Of a stretch of DNA of 42,690 nucleotides, positions 33,825 through 41,367 are shown piece after piece (the first letter of the stretch is position 1; every line of letters begins with the position of its first letter). The stretch is from Actinomycetes bacterium. GTDB lineage: Bacteria > Actinomycetota > Acidimicrobiia > Spongiisociales > JAHEDJ01. The stretch is from NCBI GenBank assembly GCA_024641245.1, contig JAHEDK010000001.1:153174-195863 (forward strand). The letters run 5' to 3'. The notes under the pieces are model-generated. The model was not told the DNA's origin and ran no database searches. It worked only from the letters and a program-made list of their open reading frames with translations. Both the position numbers and the translations under genes were made by a program.

Positions 33825-34582
33825 GCGAGCACCGCGACCGCGACTGCAGTCCAGGCGACGGCGGGCAGGAGCAAAGCACCCATCCATTCGGTTGCCGTTG
33901 CACGCTCGGCGTCGAACGTAGGCATCTGACCCGCGAACCCGCGGGCCGTCATCGCGTAGTAGACCCGCTCGCCTCGCTCATACGAACGAATGAACAAGGC
34001 ACCCGCCGACGTGGCATAGGCCTTTGCTTGCCAGATCCAGCGCGGGTCGTGGCCGCGCGACAGCATCGCCAGCCGCATCCGGTGCATCTCCCCGGCGATC
34101 ACATCGAGATATCGCACCATGAACCCGGCGATCGACGTGATGAGGCGAGGTACCCGGAGCCGCTCGAGACCGGAAAGGAGGTCGGGAACGGTCGTTGTGG
34201 CCGTCAATACGATGGATGCAGCCAGGCCGAGTGTTCCTTTGGCGACGATGTTCCAGCCTCCCCAGAGGCCCTCGATAGACAGCGAAAGGCCGAGGACATC
34301 CAACTTGTCGCCTCCGGCGACGAAAGGGAGAAAAAGGGCGAACAGCACAAATGGTATCTCGATAACCAGGCGTTTGGCCACAAAGCCCGGTTTCAACCCG
34401 GCCAGCCACATGGCGCTCAGGATCAGAACTGCATGAACGACGAACGCCCAGAAGGACTCCCGCGGTGTAAGGACGACGGCCAGCACGAAGAGACCGAGTG
34501 CACCGAGTTTGGTCGAGGCAGGAAGTCGGTGCAGGTGACTGTGCCCATGGACGAAGAGCGCGTGTGTATGCGTCCCGCTCAT
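33821..34582 (-). CDS. cbiQ: ECF transporter transmembrane component, CbiQ/NikQ-like
   Basis: A 253-residue T-component with about five hydrophobic segments. A His-rich N-terminus (GTHTHALFVHGHSHLHRL) could bind metal. The coupling-helix motifs are recognisable: AMLSRGHDPRW and the second Ala-Arg-Gly motif in YAMTARGF. It is coupled to cbiM upstream and cbiO downstream by ATGA overlaps. It links the ATPase to the substrate-capture protein CbiMN. Confidence 0.9.
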   Translation of the reverse strand: MSGTHTHALFVHGHSHLHRLPASTKLGALGLFVLAVVLTPRESFWAFVVHAVLILSAMWLAGLKPGFVAKRLVIEIPFVLFALFLPFVAGGDKLDVLGLSLSIEGLWGGWNIVAKGTLGLAASIVLTATTTVPDLLSGLERLRVPRLITSIAGFMVRYLDVIAGEMHRMRLAMLSRGHDPRWIWQAKAYATSAGALFIRSYERGERVYYAMTARGFAGQMPTFDAERATATEWMGALLLPAVAWTAVAVAVLA

Positions 34583-35568
34583 CGGCTCTCGACACGACCC
34601 CGGCTTCGCCTCGCCAGTAGAACGAGTCCGACACCTGCAAGGAACGTGACCCCAAGGCCGATGAGCCCGGCCAACACGGTGCCGAGCTGCTCATCCTCGA
34701 CGCCGGCGACGCCGTACTCCGAGAGCGGCGTGTCCCCGAGCGGTTGTTCTGAGGCTGTATCCGCAAATCCTTGATCGATGGCCACCCGTTCCAAGCCATC
34801 CGGATCGCTCGAAGCCCGCGGCGCGACGACCGTCACCAGCAGGATCGCCACGGCTATTCCGCCTGCGATGAAGGCGCCGACGGCGCGCCGGCTCAGCTCG
34901 GCGTTGTCGGCGTGCCGGATACCGAAGAGCCGCGCTCCGTGGACGAGATCGGGCCGGACCGCCAGAACGGAGCCGAGCACGCCGGCGGTGATCAAGCCTT
35001 CACCGATCCCGATGAGCGAATGGGTGCCCGACATCGCCGCCAGCACCGTCGACAACGAAGCGCCCCCTGCGCCGCCAACTGCGTACTCCCCCACGAAACC
35101 AAGAGAGGAAACGACCACTGAGAACCACGCTGCCAACGACCCCGCCAGTAGAACTGAGCCTGCCTTCTTGGGCAGCACGGCCATGAGTAGCCGGTATGCC
35201 AACCAGCCGCTCAGCACCGTCAGAAGACCCATGTTGACGATGTTGAGCCCGAGCGCCGAAATCCCTCCATCTGCAAACAGCAACGCCTGAACGATCACGA
35301 CCACCGACACGACGACCATCCCCATCCAGGGGCCGATGAGAATGGCCGCCAGTGCACCTCCAAGGAGGTGTCCGCTCATCCCGGCGACGACGGGGAAGTT
35401 GAGCATCTGGAGTACGAAAACAAACGCCGCAATCAGCCCTGCCAGGGGGATCTGGCGATCCTGAAGTTCCTTCCCGGCCCGGCGGAGGCTTGCCCCCAGT
35501 CCCGACACTGCAACGACGCCGGCCCCCAGCGACGTCACGCCGTTGATGAATCCATCGGGAATGTGCAT
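34579..35568 (-). CDS. cbiM: Nickel/cobalt ECF substrate-capture protein, CbiM-CbiN-type fusion
   Basis: A 329-residue fusion. The N-terminal 215 residues are CbiM: the invariant metal-binding start MHIPDGF, in which Met1 and His2 ligate Ni or Co, then MSGHLLGGALAAILIGPW and a GTHSLIGIGEGLITAGVL segment. Residues from about 230 are a CbiN/PDGLE-type domain with one helix, a DPDGLERVA motif in an external loop and a second helix. Fused MN proteins are common in nickel importers (NikMN). The promoter carries a palindrome resembling the nickel regulator (Nur) box, favouring nickel over cobalt. Confidence 0.9.
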   Translation of the reverse strand: MHIPDGFINGVTSLGAGVVAVSGLGASLRRAGKELQDRQIPLAGLIAAFVFVLQMLNFPVVAGMSGHLLGGALAAILIGPWMGMVVVSVVVIVQALLFADGGISALGLNIVNMGLLTVLSGWLAYRLLMAVLPKKAGSVLLAGSLAAWFSVVVSSLGFVGEYAVGGAGGASLSTVLAAMSGTHSLIGIGEGLITAGVLGSVLAVRPDLVHGARLFGIRHADNAELSRRAVGAFIAGGIAVAILLVTVVAPRASSDPDGLERVAIDQGFADTASEQPLGDTPLSEYGVAGVEDEQLGTVLAGLIGLGVTFLAGVGLVLLARRSRGRVESR

Positions 35569-35584
35569 GCGAGGCCAACCTTAT

Positions 35585-35604
35585 TGCAAGTGACTTGCAT
35601 TATA
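35585..35604 (-). promoter_or_regulatory. cbiM promoter -10 with overlapping Nur-like operator
   Basis: On the minus strand TATAAT (35604-35599) is a perfect -10, 30 nt before the cbiM ATG. It runs directly into the palindrome TGCAAGT-G-ACTTGCA (35585-35599), which covers the expected transcription start. Including flanks it reads TTGCAA-N5-TTGCAT, close to the TTGCAA-N5-TTGCAA box bound by Nur, the Fur-family nickel regulator of Streptomyces. A Fur-family gene lies 1.3 kb upstream. A bound repressor here would block initiation. Confidence 0.65.
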
Positions 35605-35626
35605 GGTTTGGGTTGACTCCCGAGTG

Positions 35627-36154
35627 CTAGTTGTCCTCTATCTCGATCCCGGCCGTGTTGATGAGCATCGCCAGCGTGAGATACATCCCGACCGTGACAA
35701 TGAGGTCGAGGGTCTGTTCCACCGAGAACTTCGATGCCAGTAACACCCGACTCGCGGCGGCAAGAGAGTGCGAGTCGAGGAGTTGGTCCACGGCGGCGAG
35801 GATCGTTGCGTCCTCGTCGCTCCATCCGCCGCCAGGACCGAGTCGAACGGCTTCGATCTCTTCGTCACTCAGCCCGGCTACCCGTCCCCTGGCGACGTGA
35901 TGGTGCCATTCATATTCGACGCCGGAACGGTGCGCGACCCGCAGGATCGCCAGCTCCCGATGCCGAGGCGCGAGAGACCCTGCCGTGGCGATGTGCTGCC
36001 GGAGCGGGGTCCAGGCTGCCATGAGATCCGGGTGGCGAGCCATGACCCGATGTACGTTCAGGACGGTCCCAAGTCGATCCAAGACGGAATCGAGTCGCGA
36101 GTCCCACTTCGCCTCGGGAAGCGGACTCATGATTTCAGGCACATCTGAAGTCAC
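35627..36154 (-). CDS. Carboxymuconolactone decarboxylase (AhpD-like) family protein
   Basis: A 175-residue all-helical protein. Family segments are ARHPDLMAAWTPLRQHI, LAPRHRELAILRVAHRSGVEYEWHHHV near the middle and SVEQTLDLIVTVGMYLTLAMLINTAGIE. The redox CxxC of true AhpD is missing; the EYEW..H variant here belongs to the decarboxylase-like group, so peroxidase activity is not expected. The start is uncertain: GTG at 36154 with GGAG 9 nt upstream is preferred, with ATG at 36130 and TTG at 36169 as options. It follows the TlpA-like gene by about 70 bp. Confidence 0.82.
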   Translation of the reverse strand: MTSDVPEIMSPLPEAKWDSRLDSVLDRLGTVLNVHRVMARHPDLMAAWTPLRQHIATAGSLAPRHRELAILRVAHRSGVEYEWHHHVARGRVAGLSDEEIEAVRLGPGGGWSDEDATILAAVDQLLDSHSLAAASRVLLASKFSVEQTLDLIVTVGMYLTLAMLINTAGIEIEDN

Positions 36155-36187
36155 GTTGTATTGCTCCAAATTTGCGGCTTGGCGCGA

Positions 36188-36215
36188 TAGAACCTAGAAC
36201 CCAAAACGTAGAACT
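36188..36215. repeat. Heptameric tandem repeat (TAGAACC-like)
   Basis: Four contiguous 7-mers read TAGAACC, TAGAACC, CAAAACG and TAGAACT between the TlpA-like stop and the next start. The complementary motif TTCTAGG also starts the window (position 1), and GGTTCTAG occurs after the gamma-glutamylcyclotransferase-like gene (41881). Origin and role unknown. Confidence 0.5.
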
Positions 36216-36223
36216 TCCACCGT

Positions 36224-36856
36224 CTAGAGATCGAGCAGCGAATCCAGCGCCTGGCGGATGGCCGCTTCGTCTCGCACGCCCGGCCACGTGTCGAAGACTT
36301 TGTCGTCGCCTGTGATCAAGAACGAAACCGGCTGATACGGCACACCGTAGAGGCTGAAGATCTCAGCATCATCATCCAGGGCCCAATCGATCTTCCCGGA
36401 TTGCATGAGATTGGCCGCCTGAGCAGCAGTGTCGTCGTATGAGCCTTTCCAGGCGATAGCCACGAATGCGATGTCGTCTCCGTATTCCTTGGCAATCGCA
36501 TCTACGACGGGCAACTCCCGTCGACAGGTCGATCACCACTCAGCCCAGAAAACGAGATACACCGGGCGGGCCTCCTCGCTCAGGGTGAAGGTTCCCGTCT
36601 TGTTCAGGTCGATAGTGAAGTCTGCGGCGACGGGACCGTCGAAGTCGGTAGCGATCGGAGGAGGTGCATCGGTGTCATCCGGAGTAGAAACGTCGCCGCT
36701 TTCAGTAGTGACGGGACCCTGTAGGTCGGCCGCGGTCGAACCCGGATCGCTCGGAACCGGAACATCGGCCGCGTCGATCGTGGTCGTGGTGGCGGCGTCG
36801 CCGCAGGCAGCGAGTACCAGGGAAAGCAACACGAAGAGGGCGGCGAGTCGACGCAT
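36224..36856 (-). CDS. TlpA/ResA-like thioredoxin lipoprotein with in-frame TGA, candidate selenoprotein (UxxC)
   Basis: One frame of 210 codons is interrupted only by a TGA at codon 108 (36535-36533). Residues 1-18 are a lipoprotein signal with lipobox LAAC, followed by an acidic, Thr/Pro-rich linker to about 70 and then a TlpA-like thioredoxin fold. The active-site region reads VYLVFWAEW-TGA-STC-RRELP, so TGA replaces the first Cys of CxxC, giving U108-x-x-C111. Downstream are helix VVDAIAKEYGDD, strand IAFVAIAW and the cis-Pro segment VPYQPVSFLI. A SECIS-like hairpin follows the TGA. TGA is a normal stop elsewhere in this window. Probable role: extracytoplasmic thiol-disulfide exchange. 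Alternatives: a nonsense mutation or a sequencing error. Confidence 0.78.
36505..36523 (-). promoter_or_regulatory. Candidate bacterial SECIS element
   Basis: Nine nt after the TGA the mRNA can form a perfect 7-bp GC-rich stem, CGACGGG with CCCGUCG, closed by the loop AGUUG. The loop G and U fall at positions 21-22 counted from the U of UGA, near the GU of the Escherichia coli fdhF SECIS loop (about 23-24, from memory). A G among the first two loop bases and 16 or more nt between UGA and the loop match the bacterial SECIS consensus as I know it. Confidence 0.65.
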
Positions 36857-36883
36857 GGGCCAAAGCTTAGAAGAGGCTCGCGC

Positions 36884-37366
36884 TTAGTCGGCGCAGGCCT
36901 TGCACGTACCGACCAGCGCGAAATGAACTGACGTTGGCGCAAAGCCGTGCCGCTCGGTCACGATCGCGAATACCCGGTCGAGTTCTTCCAGCGGAACGTC
37001 AACGGAGCGCCCACACGATTCACAGACGAGATGGTGATGATCGGTCCGGGCGGTGATATGGATGATTCCTGGGCCGTGACCGAGATGGACGTGGTGCAGC
37101 CAACCGAGGCCCTCGAACACATCGAGCGTGCGATATACGGTCGACTGGTTGATCTCGATTCCGGCTTGGTGGGCAGCCCGGCTCCGGACATCGGTGGCGG
37201 TCATGTGATCCTCGTGACTCTCGGCCAGGACACGACAGATGGCGCGCCGTGCCGCAGTAATCCGAAATCCCTGATCCCGAAGGGCGCCGATGAGAACATC
37301 TGATGAAAGGTGCACTACGGGCCCGTCAATCCACGCGGGTCGGTCCGCCCGCCGGGAGGAAGGCAC
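36884..37366 (-). CDS. Fur-family metalloregulator, possibly Nur (nickel)
   Basis: A 160-residue Fur-family protein. The winged helix occupies about residues 20-90: ALRDQGFRITAARRAICRVL, then the recognition helix NQSTVYRTLDVFEGLG. HHVHLGHGPGIIHITARTDHHHLVC is the hinge and metal-sensing region. Structural zinc cysteines are C115-x2-C118 and C155-x2-C158. Fur, Zur, Nur and PerR cannot be separated from sequence alone. Nur is favoured because a Nur-like palindrome controls the nearby nickel/cobalt importer. The GTG start at 37366 has no Shine-Dalgarno sequence but TACCTT 9 nt upstream; GTG at 37315 is an alternative. It lies 27 bp behind trpD and 27 bp before the TlpA-like gene. Confidence 0.87.
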   Translation of the reverse strand: MPSSRRADRPAWIDGPVVHLSSDVLIGALRDQGFRITAARRAICRVLAESHEDHMTATDVRSRAAHQAGIEINQSTVYRTLDVFEGLGWLHHVHLGHGPGIIHITARTDHHHLVCESCGRSVDVPLEELDRVFAIVTERHGFAPTSVHFALVGTCKACAD

Positions 37367-37393
37367 GGCCGCCGGAAGGTACCGGCGATCGGC

Positions 37394-38428
37394 TCACCGC
37401 TTCAACTCCCGACTGCGCTGGATCACCCTATCGAGCACTCCGGCGGCTGCGCCGGAGTCGATCGACTGCCCGGCAATCGCGGTCGCCTCTTCAAAACCTT
37501 GGGCGAGACCGGCAATCACGATCGCAGGAGCAGCATTGACGACGGCGATGTCACGCGCTGGGCCCGGCGCACCCGCAAGAATTCCACGGGTAATGGCGGC
37601 GTTGGTTTCGGCGTCACCACCCAGCAGGTCTTCGGGACGAGCGCGGGGGACCCCGAAATCTTCCGGGGTGAACTCGGCATGGGTAATCTCACCGTTGCGC
37701 AGGCGGTAGATGTATGAAGGTCCGGTGGTAGTCAGTTCGTCCAGACCGTCCTCGCCGTAGAACGCGAACGCGTAGTCCGACCCGAGATTCTTGAGCACTC
37801 CGATCATCTTGGCGGCCATCCGGGCGTCGGACACTCCAACGGCTTGGCGTGTTGCTCCGGCCGGATTCGCCAACGGACCGAGGAAGTTGAATACGGTCGG
37901 GATGCCGAGTTCCCTGCGAGCCGGCCCGGCGTGGCGCATCGAGGGGTGATAGAGGGGAGCGAAGAAGAACCCGAAGCGCTCTTCCCGAACCAGCGATGCC
38001 GTCGCTTCCGGGTCGAGGTCGATCTGCACTCCGAGCGCTTCGAGAACATCTGCAGAACCACATTGCGACGACGAAGAACGATTGCCGTGCTTGGCAACGG
38101 ATACTCCCGCTCCGGCCGCGATCAGGCCGGCTGTTGTCGAGATATTGAACGTGCCCGATCGATCACCTCCCGTCCCGACGGTGTCGACCACCGGAACCCC
38201 CACATCCACCCTGACGGCCACTTCACGCATCGCCTCGACAAATCCGGTCATCTCCTCCGCTGATTCCCCTTTCATCCTCAGAGAGACGATGAAGGCACTG
38301 ATCTGGGCTTGCGTTGCTCGACCGTGCATGACCTCGGACATTGCCGCATGGGCAGTTGCGCGGTCGATGTCTTCGCCGGCGGTGATTCGACCGAGCGTAT
38401 CGGACCAGGAGAACGTTGGTGCAGTCAT
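37394..38428 (-). CDS. trpD: Anthranilate phosphoribosyltransferase
   Basis: A 344-residue enzyme of full family length. It joins anthranilate to PRPP to form phosphoribosylanthranilate in tryptophan synthesis. The PRPP-binding motif DTVGTGGD and following FNIS..., the KHGNRSSSSQCGSADVLEALG anthranilate/PRPP segment and the MRHAGPARRELGIPTVFNFLGPLANPA stretch are all present. It stands away from other trp genes. The ATG at 38428 has little or no ribosome binding site, and TACACT lies 10 nt upstream. It is the first gene of a probable transcript with the Fur-family and TlpA-like genes. Confidence 0.95.
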   Translation of the reverse strand: MTAPTFSWSDTLGRITAGEDIDRATAHAAMSEVMHGRATQAQISAFIVSLRMKGESAEEMTGFVEAMREVAVRVDVGVPVVDTVGTGGDRSGTFNISTTAGLIAAGAGVSVAKHGNRSSSSQCGSADVLEALGVQIDLDPEATASLVREERFGFFFAPLYHPSMRHAGPARRELGIPTVFNFLGPLANPAGATRQAVGVSDARMAAKMIGVLKNLGSDYAFAFYGEDGLDELTTTGPSYIYRLRNGEITHAEFTPEDFGVPRARPEDLLGGDAETNAAITRGILAGAPGPARDIAVVNAAPAIVIAGLAQGFEEATAIAGQSIDSGAAAGVLDRVIQRSRELKR

Positions 38429-38444
38429 GGAGAGGGACAGTGTA
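38426..38444 (-). promoter_or_regulatory. Candidate -10 box just upstream of trpD
   Basis: TACACT on the minus strand (38444-38439) ends 10 nt before the trpD ATG. It would give a leader of zero to four nt. No convincing -35 was found. Confidence 0.3.
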
Positions 38445-38536
38445 GGACCGGCCCACCGTACCTGACCTGGTCGATGGCCGCCTGCATGAACAGTCTCTCC
38501 ACCCGGGTGGTATTGGGAGCATGGGCCCCGGGACGG

Positions 38537-39724
38537 CTACGTTCTGAACGCCTGAATCCCGGTGAGGGCACCGCCGATGACGAGCGTGTGGATCTCGTTC
38601 GTTCCTTCATATGTGTACACCGACTCGAGGTTGTTCATGTGCCGGATGACGGGGTACTCGAGCGTGATGCCGTTGGCACCCAGCACGCCCCTGGCCGTTC
38701 TGGCCACATCGAGCGCCATCCGAACATTGTCGAACTTGCCGAAGCTCACATGCTCATGACGGAGGGTCCCGGAGTCCTTCATTCGTCCGAGGTGGAGAGC
38801 CAGCAGTGTCCCACGGTTCACTGCCACCGCCATCTCTGCGAGCTTCTTCTGGGTCAGCTGGAACGACGCGATCGGAACGTCGAACTGGGTACGGGCGAGC
38901 GAGTAGTCCAGCGCGGATTCGTAGCAGGCCCGAGCCGCCCCCATGGCGCCGAACAGAATCCCGAAGCGGGCCTCGTTCAAGCAGGACAGCGGCCCTTTCA
39001 TCCCCTCGACCCCCGGCAGAACCGCGTCGCCGGGCAAGCGCACATCGTCGAGGATCAGTTCAGACGTGATCGATGCCCGAAGCGAGACCTTCTTGTGGAT
39101 ATCTTGCGTCGAGAATCCGGCCCGATTGGTGGGCACGATGAATCCCCGTACCCCGTCGTCGGTCTGTGCCCAGACAATCGCAACGTCGGCAACGCTGCCG
39201 TTCGTGATCCACATCTTCGTCCCGTTGAGAACCCAGTCATCGCCGTCGCGACGTGCCCGGGTCCGCATCGAGGCCGGATCACTGCCCGAATCAGGTTCGG
39301 TCAGGCCAAAACAGCCGATCGTTTCACCGGCGGCCATACCGGGAAGCCACTTTTGCTTCTGCTCTTCGGATCCGTATGCCCAAATCGGGAACATGGCCAG
39401 GGAGCCCTGCACCGACACGAAACTCCTCGCCCCGCTGTCACCGGCCTCCAGCTCCAGGCACGCCAGGCCGTATTCTGTTGCCGACGTCCCGGCACAGCCA
39501 TAGCCCTCGAGGTGCATGCCGAATAGCCCGAGCGCCCCCATCTCCTTGGCCATCTGGCGAGATGGAAACGTACCGGCTTCGAACCAATCGCCGACGTCAG
39601 GCAAGATCCGGTCACCGACGAACTGTCGCACCGTGTCGCGCAACAGGATCTCCTCGTCGGACAGCAGTGCATCGATAGCGAGGAAATCACGGGGGTCGGG
39701 AGGCGCGGGCGTTGTCGTCTTCAT
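38537..39724 (-). CDS. gcdH: Acyl-CoA dehydrogenase, glutaryl-CoA dehydrogenase type
   Basis: A 395-residue FAD enzyme. The opening PRDFLAIDALLSDEEILLRDTVRQFV and the GMHLEGYGCAGTSATEYGLACLELEAGDSG stretch are characteristic of glutaryl-CoA dehydrogenases. So are CFGLTEPDSGSDPASM, TKMWITNGSVADVAIVWA and the end NNLESVYTYEGTNEIHTL with the catalytic Glu. The predicted reaction is glutaryl-CoA to crotonyl-CoA with CO2 release, in lysine, tryptophan or aromatic degradation, with electrons passed to ETF. AGAGGTGA precedes the ATG by about 5 nt. Substrate assignment rests on overall similarity; an isobutyryl- or other short-chain acyl-CoA enzyme is less likely. Confidence 0.88.
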   Translation of the reverse strand: MKTTTPAPPDPRDFLAIDALLSDEEILLRDTVRQFVGDRILPDVGDWFEAGTFPSRQMAKEMGALGLFGMHLEGYGCAGTSATEYGLACLELEAGDSGARSFVSVQGSLAMFPIWAYGSEEQKQKWLPGMAAGETIGCFGLTEPDSGSDPASMRTRARRDGDDWVLNGTKMWITNGSVADVAIVWAQTDDGVRGFIVPTNRAGFSTQDIHKKVSLRASITSELILDDVRLPGDAVLPGVEGMKGPLSCLNEARFGILFGAMGAARACYESALDYSLARTQFDVPIASFQLTQKKLAEMAVAVNRGTLLALHLGRMKDSGTLRHEHVSFGKFDNVRMALDVARTARGVLGANGITLEYPVIRHMNNLESVYTYEGTNEIHTLVIGGALTGIQAFRT

Positions 39725-39776
39725 TGGTCACCTCTGACTAGATGTACCAACAGAGGCTACTGCGCCTGCGATGGTC

Positions 39777-40019
39777 TCACGCTCCGCGGCTGAGCAGTCT
39801 TCGACGGCGGGATGCGGTCATCCCTCCCCAGATCCCATACGGCTCGTCGATTGCGAGCGCATATTGAAGACAGTGCTCCTCGACTGCGCACTTCGCACAG
39901 ATCTGGAGCGCAGGGGCTGCGCTCTGGGTGGGTCCAGGAAAGAAGAGCCCCGGATCGGCGTCGAGGCAGGCGGCCGCCTGCGACCATCGCAAATGCCGAA
40001 CAGAGCCTTGTGCCTGCAT
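39777..40019 (-). CDS. WhiB-family iron-sulfur transcription regulator
   Basis: An 80-residue protein with the WhiB signature. Four cysteines lie at C18-x22-C41-x2-C44-x5-C50, with LFFPGP after the first, VEEHCLQYAL around the last, the GIWGGMT turn near 64 and a basic C-terminal tail (SRRRRLLSRG) for DNA contact. WhiB proteins bind a [4Fe-4S] cluster and act with the principal sigma factor in redox, stress or developmental control; they are almost confined to Actinomycetota. AGGAGG occurs 15 nt before the ATG, a long spacing. It lies 35 bp behind the DUF3179 gene on the same strand. Confidence 0.92.
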   Translation of the reverse strand: MQAQGSVRHLRWSQAAACLDADPGLFFPGPTQSAAPALQICAKCAVEEHCLQYALAIDEPYGIWGGMTASRRRRLLSRGA

Positions 40020-40054
40020 CCGGTACCTGTCGGCACCTCCTGAAGATGGTCAAG

Positions 40055-41302
40055 TCAGCCGCCGACGAAATCAGTGGCCGGGTTGTACGACAACCAGGCG
40101 AACCAGAAGGTATCGAGGTGAGCGATTGGCTCCAGGATCTGTCCGACCAGCGGGCCGGCAACGGCTCGACCGAGAACATCCCATGTACTCCCCGTTTCGA
40201 CATCCCGGAAGGCGTCGTCCCTGGCTTCCAGCGTGAGTGTCCGGCCGTCGATCTCAGATCGAAACACCCCAACACTCCCAACATCCCGACCGCCCCCGAT
40301 GCTTGATTCATCGAGGGCGCTCGACTGGCCCGGTTTCCAGAGAATCACAACCGGGGTGTTTGCCACCGAGTCGTGGGTGGCGGTCGGCCCGTCACCACTT
40401 ATTGCCTCCAGCGTCCAGGCCCGGGCAACACCGTCGAGGTTGACGCCGACCACTCGTTGTTGTGCCGGTGCGCGATCGTCGACGTCACCGTCGAACAAGA
40501 ACGGATAGCTGACAATGTCGTCGTACCCGACATACGGGTTGGAACCGTATGGACGGCTGTGCCCGGTCCGCTCGACATCCAGAACCGTGGCGTCCGGGTA
40601 CGCCACTTTGAAGTCCGCCCACGCCAGCAGCGGCGATGAAATGGCCTCGAGCCGGGTCCCCGTTCGGATCCCTGCGACGGCCACTCCATCGAAATGGGTC
40701 CACAGCGATTCCGTAGCGCGGTCGTACATGACCAGTGCCGAACTGAACAGGAAACCCGAGGTGCCGAATGTCGTAGTCCGGCCGTCGATCCGTCGCTCGT
40801 ACGTAACGGCCGAATTGCACAACGGGCAATACGTGATGGCTACCGGCACGTCGCCGACGGTGTCGTTGACTATCTCGTGCCAGATCAGAATCTGCACGGG
40901 GTAGGCACGGACGTCACCATTGATGTCGAGGACGACCAGCGCTTCAGCGTCTGTCATCCACTCTTCCGCCGCGGCAACGTCGACAAACCGAGGTTGGTCG
41001 ATTGCCGGTATGCCGTCGGGGACCTGCCCCTGGATCAAGCGATCAGTGTCGATCAGCGGTTTGGGGAAACCTGCATCGGACAACCCATCGGGTGCAACGT
41101 CGAGGGCCGATGGGCCGTCGAAAGTCGGGACAGATGTTGGTATCCGGTCGGTGGTCACCGGCGTGTCTTCCTGAGTTGTGGTCGTCGCCGAGTCCCTCGC
41201 CGTGGTCGAGGTCGCCGTGGATTCGCCGGATCCGGCACCACAGGCGACCGCAACCAAGCCGAAGGCGGCGATGGCGGTGATGTTCCGGATGTAGCTCCTC
41301 AT
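40055..41302 (-). CDS. DUF3179 domain-containing lipoprotein
   Basis: A 415-residue lipoprotein. The signal peptide MRSYIRNITAIAAFGLVAV leads to a Cys in AVACGAG, then a Ser/Thr-rich linker. The DUF3179 domain starts near residue 75 with segments QPRFVDVAAAEEW, YPVQILIWHEIVND, VPVAITYCPLCNSAVTYER and GTSGFLFSSALVMYDRATESLW. The CPLC pair and conserved His and Trp residues suggest a metal or heme site, but the family function is not known to me. The start at 41302 gives an ordinary signal peptide; GTG at 41317 is possible. It may share a transcript with WhiB downstream. Confidence 0.88.
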   Translation of the reverse strand: MRSYIRNITAIAAFGLVAVACGAGSGESTATSTTARDSATTTTQEDTPVTTDRIPTSVPTFDGPSALDVAPDGLSDAGFPKPLIDTDRLIQGQVPDGIPAIDQPRFVDVAAAEEWMTDAEALVVLDINGDVRAYPVQILIWHEIVNDTVGDVPVAITYCPLCNSAVTYERRIDGRTTTFGTSGFLFSSALVMYDRATESLWTHFDGVAVAGIRTGTRLEAISSPLLAWADFKVAYPDATVLDVERTGHSRPYGSNPYVGYDDIVSYPFLFDGDVDDRAPAQQRVVGVNLDGVARAWTLEAISGDGPTATHDSVANTPVVILWKPGQSSALDESSIGGGRDVGSVGVFRSEIDGRTLTLEARDDAFRDVETGSTWDVLGRAVAGPLVGQILEPIAHLDTFWFAWLSYNPATDFVGG

Positions 41303-41367
41303 ACCCTCCGCCAACACGCCGACAGATGCTGATTGTTCCCGACAACCAAGAACCTGGTCGGGATCAC

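Noticed and set aside
36224-36514. Reading the region as two separate proteins (a short lipoprotein and a separate thioredoxin-like protein)
   Set aside because: Both parts are in one frame, separated by a single TGA at the catalytic Cys position, and neither part makes sense alone. The downstream part has no ribosome binding site, only a TTG inside the hairpin loop.
36533-36535. TGA recoded as Trp or Cys across the whole genome
   Set aside because: TGA ends many genes here, including coupled ones where it overlaps the next ATG. Other genes use TGG for Trp and TGC/TGT for Cys without internal TGA.
38499-38510. CCACCCGGGTGG palindrome between gcdH and trpD
   Set aside because: A perfect 12-bp palindrome, but it cannot form a hairpin with a loop without losing pairs, and it has no T-run; there is not enough to call an operator or terminator.
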